Shown here one piece after another: positions 62,311 through 64,000 of a stretch of DNA of 64,000 nucleotides. The position numbers and the translations under genes were made by a program. Source of the stretch: G963667675 sp963667675 (lineage in GTDB: Bacteria; Chloroflexota; Dehalococcoidia; Lucifugimonadales; UBA3495); contig OY763929.1 of the NCBI GenBank assembly GCA_963667675.1, positions 1,798,001 through 1,862,000 of the forward strand. The letters run 5' to 3'. Numbering within the stretch: the stretch's first letter is position 1; each line of letters opens with the position of its first letter. The notes beneath the pieces were generated by a model that made no database searches, was not told the origin of the DNA, and saw nothing but the letters and a program-made list of their open reading frames with translations.

Positions 62311-62439
62311 CTTGCCAACCAGCCCGGCGCCGCCGAGGAGACGCTCGGTCCTCGACGAAACGGGCCGGCGGCATATCCTCAGGGGTTGGCCGCCGGGGTG
62401 CAAACCGCATGACTCCAGCATAAGGACTGGGCCTGGGGT

Positions 62440-62690
62440 GCGTCAACGAGGAAATGTCAGTGGCGGTCTGAACTGGGATTCATGGGATTGATGGGATGGA
62501 CAGGATTGGGGGCATTTTCCGGGGTGTGGGTTTGCCCTTCGACACGCTCAGGGCGAACGGGTGGAGAAGGCACGCGGCGGACGGAGGGGGAAGATGCGCG
62601 GCGGGCAAGGGCTTTAGACCCCTCGGCTGCGCTCGGGGTGACAGTTGGGGGTAGGCCGGGTTGACAGGGGGTGGGTCGGAGCGGCCTTTG
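62440..62690. repeat. Intergenic region with repeat fragments
   Basis: Fragments include GCGTCAACGAGGAAATGTCA near 62437 (inverted relative of the sequence near 52180-52205), CTTCGACACGCTCAGGGCGA near 62540 and CTCGGCTGCGCTCGGGGTGA near 62620. No gene is evident before 62725. Confidence 0.55.
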
Positions 62691-62724
62691 GCCTGTGCTA
62701 AAATAGGCGGCGAGGAGCGATTCT

Positions 62725-63084
62725 ATGACCGCGCGCGCCGAATACCACAACGCTACGGCCCAGGACTTCCTGGCCAAGGCCCGGACCTACCTGGCCGACG
62801 GCGACCTGTTGCAGGCGTCGGAGAAAGGCTGGGGGGCGGCAGCGCAGATGGTCAAGGCCATCGCCGAGACACGCGGGTGGAGCCATGACGGGCACGGCCA
62901 TCTCTTTTCGGCTGTGACCCGGCTGGTGGAAGAAACCGGAGACTGGGACATCCGGACGGCTTTCAACGCCGCCAACGCCCTACACACCAACTTCTACGAA
63001 GGCTGGCTGGACCGGGAGAGCGTCGAGGACAACTTGGCCCAAGTGGCCGAGTTGGCGGAAAAGCTGGAGCGGCTGCTGGTATAG
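62725..63084 (+). CDS. PaREP1-family HEPN-like protein, copy 1
   Basis: The 119-residue helical protein contains YLADGDLLQASEKGWGAAAQ near residue 25 and TRGWSHDGHGHLFSAVTRLV near 52, the core of PaREP1-type proteins, which adopt a HEPN-like helical bundle. A C-terminal LHTNFYEGWLDRESVEDNL completes it. ATG 62725 with GAGGAG upstream. Copy 2 begins 20 bases after its stop. The family has no established function; the HEPN relationship suggests nucleic-acid or nucleotide-related roles. Confidence 0.75.
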   Translation: MTARAEYHNATAQDFLAKARTYLADGDLLQASEKGWGAAAQMVKAIAETRGWSHDGHGHLFSAVTRLVEETGDWDIRTAFNAANALHTNFYEGWLDRESVEDNLAQVAELAEKLERLLV

Positions 63085-63103
63085 CACAGGAGATGGATAG
63101 GCG

Positions 63104-63466
63104 ATGACCACGCCGGTGACTACATACCGGGAAGCGGCGCGGCAGTTTGCGGCCCAAGCCTACGCTGAATTGGAGGCGGGGGACCTGCCCCAAGCGTCGG
63201 AGAAGGGCTGGGGAGCAGCGGCGCAGGTGGTGAAGGCCGCCTGCGAGGCGCGGGGCTGGGAACACGGCCACCATCGGCTGTTGTTCACGGCGGTGAAGGA
63301 GCTTGCCAACGAGGCAGCAGACCCTGAGATAGACATCCTGTTCGCCAGCGCCAACTACCTCCACGTCAACTTCTACGAGGACGCGTTGGACGCGTCCACA
63401 GTCCAGCGGCACTTGGGGCGAACAGAGGAGTTCATAGTTAAGATAGAGGGGATTCTGGACGGGTGA
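63104..63466 (+). CDS. PaREP1-family HEPN-like protein, copy 2
   Basis: The 120-residue protein repeats the organisation of the preceding gene: LEAGDLPQASEKGWGAAAQV near residue 25, ARGWEHGHHRLLFTAVKELA near 53 and LHVNFYEDALDASTVQRHL near the end. The two are clearly a tandem duplication yet diverged (roughly half the positions differ outside the core), so the duplication is not recent and heterodimer formation is conceivable. ATG 63104 after AGGAG-like sequence. A third relative lies at 44423-44806. Confidence 0.75.
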   Translation: MTTPVTTYREAARQFAAQAYAELEAGDLPQASEKGWGAAAQVVKAACEARGWEHGHHRLLFTAVKELANEAADPEIDILFASANYLHVNFYEDALDASTVQRHLGRTEEFIVKIEGILDG

Positions 63467-63532
63467 GGCCCTGCACGTGCAGAGATTGCCGACAAAGATG
63501 CCAGAGGAAAGCCAAAAAGCGAGGTGAAGAGC

Positions 63533-64000
63533 TTGGAACCGGTAATTAGGAACATCCGCGACCTGCAAACCCCGGAGAATCCGACGACATTTATGATTAC
63601 ACGGGACGACAACCCGCCCACGAATACCCTGATGTTCTCGCATATTCCGCCCGGGGAGTCCAGCCCGCACCATATTCACCACTGGGAGCACCTGGTCTAC
63701 GTGGTGCAGGGCAAAGGGACGATGTATTGCGACGACAAGCCGTACCAGATCAAAGAAGGCGACGCTATCCTGATTCCGCCAGAAGTGGACCATCGCTCGG
63801 TGAACGACGGCGGCGGGCCGGAGCCGCTGCAGCGCATCGAGGTGAACCCCCTGAGCGCCGGCACTCCCGAGGCGAGGCCTGGAGGGACAGAAAAAGGGAC
63901 GGGCGCGGCGCCGGTGATACGCAATTACAGGGACTTGGCCGGCACTCCCGACACCCGGATTATCACCGCCCAGGACGGGGCCCCGAATTACATAATGATC
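63533..64000 (+). CDS. Double-cupin protein, cut by the window end
   Basis: The open frame runs off the right edge; 156 codons are visible. The first cupin contains the metal-binding pattern HHIHHWEHLVYVVQGKG and YQIKEGDAILIPPEVDH, with the second-motif His. After a Gly/Pro-rich linker a second copy begins (VIRNYRDLAGTPDTRIITAQ parallels VIRNIRDLQTPENPTTFMIT). The bicupin form resembles gentisate-dioxygenase-like or oxalate-decarboxylase-like proteins; no substrate can be assigned. TTG 63533 is chosen because GAGGTG precedes it by six bases. Confidence 0.75.
   Translation, partial: MEPVIRNIRDLQTPENPTTFMITRDDNPPTNTLMFSHIPPGESSPHHIHHWEHLVYVVQGKGTMYCDDKPYQIKEGDAILIPPEVDHRSVNDGGGPEPLQRIEVNPLSAGTPEARPGGTEKGTGAAPVIRNYRDLAGTPDTRIITAQDGAPNYIMI

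Overview
The window is about 64 kb of GC-rich bacterial DNA and reads as a chromosomal piece of a Chloroflexota bacterium, most likely of the SAR202/Dehalococcoidia type. That is an inference from gene content: paralogous metal-dependent amidohydrolases, several short-chain dehydrogenases, family III CoA-transferases, MaoC-type hydratases, many small HTH and toxin-antitoxin genes, and very abundant dispersed palindromic repeats between genes. No rRNA, CRISPR array or recognisable transposase is present. Three tRNA genes (Leu-CAA, a CAT-anticodon tRNA and Val-TAC) lie on the minus strand. Many genes start with GTG or TTG.

Layout. 0.2-12.9 kb: catabolic and transport genes (MFS transporter, fatty acid desaturase, acyl-CoA synthetase, RidA, ureohydrolase, amidohydrolase, TAG-type DNA glycosylase, a peptide-type ABC permease pair, a split MaoC hydratase, an SDR), with a degraded HtrA-like protease at 4.6-4.9 kb. 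13-19 kb: tRNAs, a Yip1 membrane protein, a SulP anion transporter and two adjacent CaiB/BaiF CoA-transferases. 19-25 kb: accessory region with an HTH/terminase-small-subunit-like gene, a probable two-gene restriction/defence module (nuclease-methyltransferase plus a Cys/His protein) and about 1 kb of repeats. 25-35.8 kb: the conserved core, with rpmH-rnpA-yidD, two lipoproteins, yidC and jag, then purF-purM-purH and a glycosyltransferase. 35.8-43.1 kb: a twice-frameshifted two-domain gene, a ComEA-like lipoprotein, gamma carbonic anhydrase, smpB, ctpA, a VapBC-like module and minCDE.

43-52 kb is an accessory zone: a MntA antitoxin with a frameshifted HepT, a PaREP1/HEPN-like gene, a DUF3800 gene, a small tail-anchored coiled-coil protein, remnants of a second toxin-antitoxin pair and a 1331-residue fibronectin type III surface protein. 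Nearly every minus-strand gene here is followed, usually within 20-50 bases of its stop codon, by a composite block of dispersed hairpin repeats whose elements occur in a constant order. This is the most distinctive structural signal of the window.

52-64 kb holds an SDR, a complete zinc/manganese-type uptake operon with its Fur-family regulator (the binding protein carries a long His/Asp/Glu-rich minisatellite), a lipoprotein with collagen-like and three Cache-like repeats, a thiamine-diphosphate enzyme, a second amidohydrolase paralogous to the first, two tandem PaREP1-like genes and a double-cupin protein cut by the window end.
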